Program-made: the position numbers and the translations under genes | The notes under the pieces: generated by a model | What the model was told of the DNA's origin: nothing | The model's input: the letters and a program-made list of their open reading frames with translations, nothing else | Database searches by the model: none | Part shown: piece by piece, positions 61,766 through 64,000 of the stretch | Numbering within the stretch: position 1 is the first letter of the stretch | How the letters are laid out: every line of letters begins with the position of its first letter | Assembly (NCBI RefSeq): GCF_037974265.1 | Contig: NZ_CP150233.1 | Location: 372,001-436,000 of the forward strand | DNA from: Paenibacillus sp. FSL R5-0623 | GTDB lineage: Bacteria; Bacillota; Bacilli; Paenibacillales; Paenibacillaceae | Direction of reading: 5' to 3' | Length of the DNA stretch: 64,000 nucleotides

Positions 61766-63133
61766 GTGGAATCGGTACCTACAATAAGAGTACATATTGA
61801 GAAATTCATGAGAGAAAAAAATCTCAAGTTGCAGCATTTTTCCGACATTACAGGAATTAATGTTGGGACTTTAAGTGCCATTCTTAAAGGTAGCAGACCG
61901 ATGTCTATGAACCAACTGAATCAGATCACTTCTGTTATGGGGTTAGAGAAAGGGTATTTTTATGAGAGTTATGGGGTTGAATCCTTCATAGAATCTTCGC
62001 CCCACTGGAGACGTTTGGAGCCATATCTATATGAGTGTGCTGAGCTTTGTAAGCTGGATTGTATACAACAAGTCATCACTCATGTAACGGACGATCGATC
62101 ATATATAGAAGAATTATTTGATGTAGCTGAAAGCTTTTTTGCTAGAGGATTAAAAGAAGCGGCACTCATTTTATATGAATGTGTGGCCGACAGTGAGAAG
62201 TATCAACACTCGGAGCGGTTGGCTCTTTGCCAGTACCGCATTTTCCTGCTTCAGAAAACACTGAGTAAATATGATAATCTCAATGCAGCAGTAAAGTTCG
62301 AATCGTATATTGATAAATTAAATGAAGAAGTGCAATTGGATGCAATTAAAGATTTGGCAAACGTATATAATACGATACATTTGTGGGACAAGGTTGATGC
62401 ATGGGCAAGGGAACTGGAACGGAAAGCAGAATTCCAATTAAAAATTCAATCTCGTAGGCGAAAAAGTAATAAAAGAAGGCTAACAGCCTATCCTCTTTTT
62501 ACATATGTAGCCTATGCAAACTTGTTAATATCAAGCGTTTATGATGCTCGTAAGGAATATGAAAATGTCCTAAAGTATATAGAAAAATACTTGGAAATAG
62601 TTGAGGTTGAGAATCCTACACAAGAGGATCAACAAATAATAGATTTGTTCCTAATATGGGGAGAAGGAAATCAATATGCTTCCCAATTAATGCTTGGTCA
62701 AGAAAATGTAATCAATTCTTATTTGGATTATATCGAAAACAACCCGTCAGAAATATTAGCTGGACTCATTAATATTTTGCAAGCATCTAACCAGTATTCT
62801 TTTAACATTGACTATGCTTTAGACAGATTTAAAGATCAGATCAATTTGTTTAATACTGACATGTATATTAAAGGTAGTTATAACGATCAAATGTTAAACC
62901 ACGTATATCAAGATTTTTACTATGAATTGGCAAATTATCAAATGAAACAACGTAATTATTCACTTGGAATGGATGCCTTACTTATGTGTTTAGATCTCTC
63001 TTCTTCAAGTAAAGATGACCTGATGTGCATTAAATGTTTAGATTTGTATGGGGAGTATAGGAGTGAAGCCGCCGAAACACAGATCAGAAAGTACAAAAAA
63101 TTAATAGAAAAGTTAAGTTTACCGACTTTTTAA
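61766..63133 (+). CDS. AimR/AloR-like peptide receptor with HTH (receptor 2)
   Basis: 455 aa, a clear paralogue of receptor 1. HTH (LQHFSDITGINVGTLSAILKG), then the conserved stretch PHWRRLEPYLYECAEL, VTDDRSYIEELFD, EKYQHSERLALCQYRIF and QLDAIKDLANVY. After about residue 220 the two receptors diverge strongly. GTG start after GGAGGTGAG. No exported pro-peptide gene follows or overlaps its end: the best candidate frame downstream stops after 14 codons, so it may be an orphan or respond to a peptide made elsewhere. Confidence 0.85.
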   Translation: MESVPTIRVHIEKFMREKNLKLQHFSDITGINVGTLSAILKGSRPMSMNQLNQITSVMGLEKGYFYESYGVESFIESSPHWRRLEPYLYECAELCKLDCIQQVITHVTDDRSYIEELFDVAESFFARGLKEAALILYECVADSEKYQHSERLALCQYRIFLLQKTLSKYDNLNAAVKFESYIDKLNEEVQLDAIKDLANVYNTIHLWDKVDAWARELERKAEFQLKIQSRRRKSNKRRLTAYPLFTYVAYANLLISSVYDARKEYENVLKYIEKYLEIVEVENPTQEDQQIIDLFLIWGEGNQYASQLMLGQENVINSYLDYIENNPSEILAGLINILQASNQYSFNIDYALDRFKDQINLFNTDMYIKGSYNDQMLNHVYQDFYYELANYQMKQRNYSLGMDALLMCLDLSSSSKDDLMCIKCLDLYGEYRSEAAETQIRKYKKLIEKLSLPTF

Positions 63134-63188
63134 TAATGAAATATCTGGGAAGGGATGATGAAGAAGATGCACAATATTCGTTCCGTAT

Positions 63189-63408
63189 ATGTTGTTTAAT
63201 TATGAACTTGCAAAGTATAAATCAAGACTAAAAGTTTATCAAACCGGTATAAATGTAATTCTTAATACACTTATCTCTTTCAATGTTTAACCAAGACGAT
63301 CATTTGCCAGTAAAATGTGTTGATTTATACGGGACTTATAGACAGCAAGCTAGTTTGTCTCAGCAAGAGACGTATTCACAATTATTTAAGACGATAAATA
63401 TTAAATAA
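63189..63408 (+). pseudogene. remnant of a third AloR-like receptor (C-terminal tail, frameshifted)
   Basis: In one frame the DNA reads MLFNYELAKYKSRLKVYQTG, then an ILNTLISFN stretch, before a stop at 63288-63290. In the next frame it continues DDHLPVKCVDLYGTYRQQA to a stop at 63406-63408. Receptor 2 has DFYYELANYQMKQRNYSLGM and DDLMCIKCLDLYGEYRSEA in the same order. Only the last about 70 residues survive, with a frameshift near 63286 and no start, HTH or front half. Confidence 0.8.
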
Positions 63409-63412
63409 AACA

Positions 63413-63446
63413 AACAGCCTATCTGCTTTTGAGGTAGGCTGTTTTG
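63413..63446 (+). terminator. terminator after the receptor remnant
   Basis: AACAGCCTA / TAGGCTGTT stem followed by a T-run. It was probably the original terminator of the lost third receptor unit. Confidence 0.75.
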
Positions 63447-63611
63447 TATTTTGATAAAGGATTACGCAGAGCGCAATGCCTTTTCTAAAGATTTGTTTTT
63501 ACAATATTATGCAAAACATATTATGTTCTAAAAAGCACTTGTAGTCATTAGCGAAACTAATAGCTTACTCATATTGAATATTTTCCAGAATGTCCTAGAG
63601 GGGGACTTGCC

Positions 63612-63797
63612 ATGAGAGAACTGAGTAACTTGAAAGACCAAATCGAGCAAGGTCGGCAAGAGTTGAGTCGCTTGGTAAATCAATATGAAATCTCAAATAT
63701 AAAAGTGATTGAACAGTCTATGGCACTGGATGAGCTAATTAATGAATATAATCGAGTTACTTTAGGAGTGAACGTAAAGAGGTGTAAAGTATTGTGA
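63612..63797 (+). CDS. Spo0E-like aspartyl-phosphate phosphatase
   Basis: 61-aa helical hairpin protein. The family signature S-x-x-x-D is present (S36-M-A-L-D40, in EQSMALDELINEY). Such proteins dephosphorylate Spo0A~P or related regulators and delay sporulation. GAGGGGG seven bases before the ATG. It lies next to peptide-receptor genes, in a stretch of the same low GC, so co-acquisition is possible. The last 200 bp of the window (63798-64000) are AT-rich, with a ribosome-like AGAGGTG near the end but no assignable gene. Confidence 0.85.
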   Translation: MRELSNLKDQIEQGRQELSRLVNQYEISNIKVIEQSMALDELINEYNRVTLGVNVKRCKVL

Positions 63798-64000
63798 AGC
63801 TAACTTGAAATCATAGTCATACTAGAAATAGTGTTTTTATGATGATTATCAATGTTTAATAACAATAGGGCTATATTATGGATTATTATTCATAAAAAGT
63901 TTATTTAAGTTTCTTTTGAAAATGATTATATGATTAATCTGAGCACGTTCTCAATTACAAAGAAAGAAAAGAGGTGATTGCAACGTTAGGATATGGATAA

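Noticed and set aside
63142..63240. 31-codon frame (MKYLGRDDEEDAQYSF...) after receptor 2 as its pro-peptide
   Set aside because: It has no hydrophobic export segment and is acidic, unlike Phr/AloP precursors.
1..64000. tRNA, rRNA, CRISPR arrays, prophage structural genes, replication origin
   Set aside because: None of the expected signatures was seen anywhere in the window. AimR-like receptors also occur in phages, but no phage genes accompany these.

Overview
The window reads as chromosome of an endospore-forming Bacillota of the Paenibacillus type. The evidence is moderate GC content in most genes, many TTG/GTG starts with strong AGGAGG ribosome sites, the copper-amine-oxidase 'stalk' domain on wall enzymes, a CdaS-type diadenylate cyclase, a Spo0E-like protein, several chemoreceptors, and AimR-like peptide receptors. 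No rRNA, tRNA, CRISPR array or complete insertion sequence was seen.

Layout. 1-2.2 kb: end of an ABC permease, translationally coupled to a metallo-beta-lactamase-fold hydrolase. 2.3-18.8 kb: a cell-wall salvage locus. It holds a GerMN lipoprotein, a stalked N-acetylmuramoyl-L-alanine amidase, AnmK, a MurR-like regulator, MurQ, a BadF-type amino-sugar kinase, a complete sugar ABC importer, a DUF624-like membrane protein, NamZ, NagZ and a stalked beta-lactamase-fold protein. NamZ, NagZ and the kinase lack export signals, so I infer that a MurNAc-containing sugar is imported unphosphorylated and dismantled inside the cell. 19-26 kb: two chemoreceptors, a DUF2087/GIY-YIG fusion, and AzlCD. 26.4-33.5 kb: a uronic-acid glycan locus (uronate dehydrogenase-like, SGNH esterase, heparinase-like lyase, unknown 652-aa protein, GH88 hydrolase) with a perfect cre site. 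33.8-38.8 kb: methyltransferase, nine-repeat Ig-like secreted protein, split ChrA pair and Lrp regulator. 39-42.5 kb: GAF protein, response regulator, PAS kinase and Fnr with a perfect Fnr/Crp box, probably an oxygen/nitrate response unit. 42.6-50.2 kb: GNAT, a 51-aa Fur-linked small protein, a secreted DUF6359-like protein, CdaS, leucine dehydrogenase and a third chemoreceptor.

50.4-59.9 kb: LysR plus old yellow enzyme; then a compact divergent set resembling parts of bacilysin synthesis (ATP-grasp ligase and MFS exporter on one strand, BacA/prephenate-dehydratase-like protein and DUF2000 protein on the other); then an MFS pump with its TetR regulator and operators, and an LLM oxidoreductase. 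60-63.5 kb: two paralogous HTH-plus-helical-repeat receptors of the AimR/AloR kind. The first overlaps a 41-aa exported pro-peptide gene. The second has no visible peptide and is followed by the frameshifted tail of a third receptor. A Spo0E-like gene closes the window.

A dispersed element with terminal inverted repeats occurs three times (22.6, 26.1 and 43.2 kb), in full-length and internally deleted forms. The strongest candidates for something new are the receptor/peptide locus at the right end, the bacilysin-like mini-cluster, and the cytoplasmic MurNAc-disaccharide salvage route.
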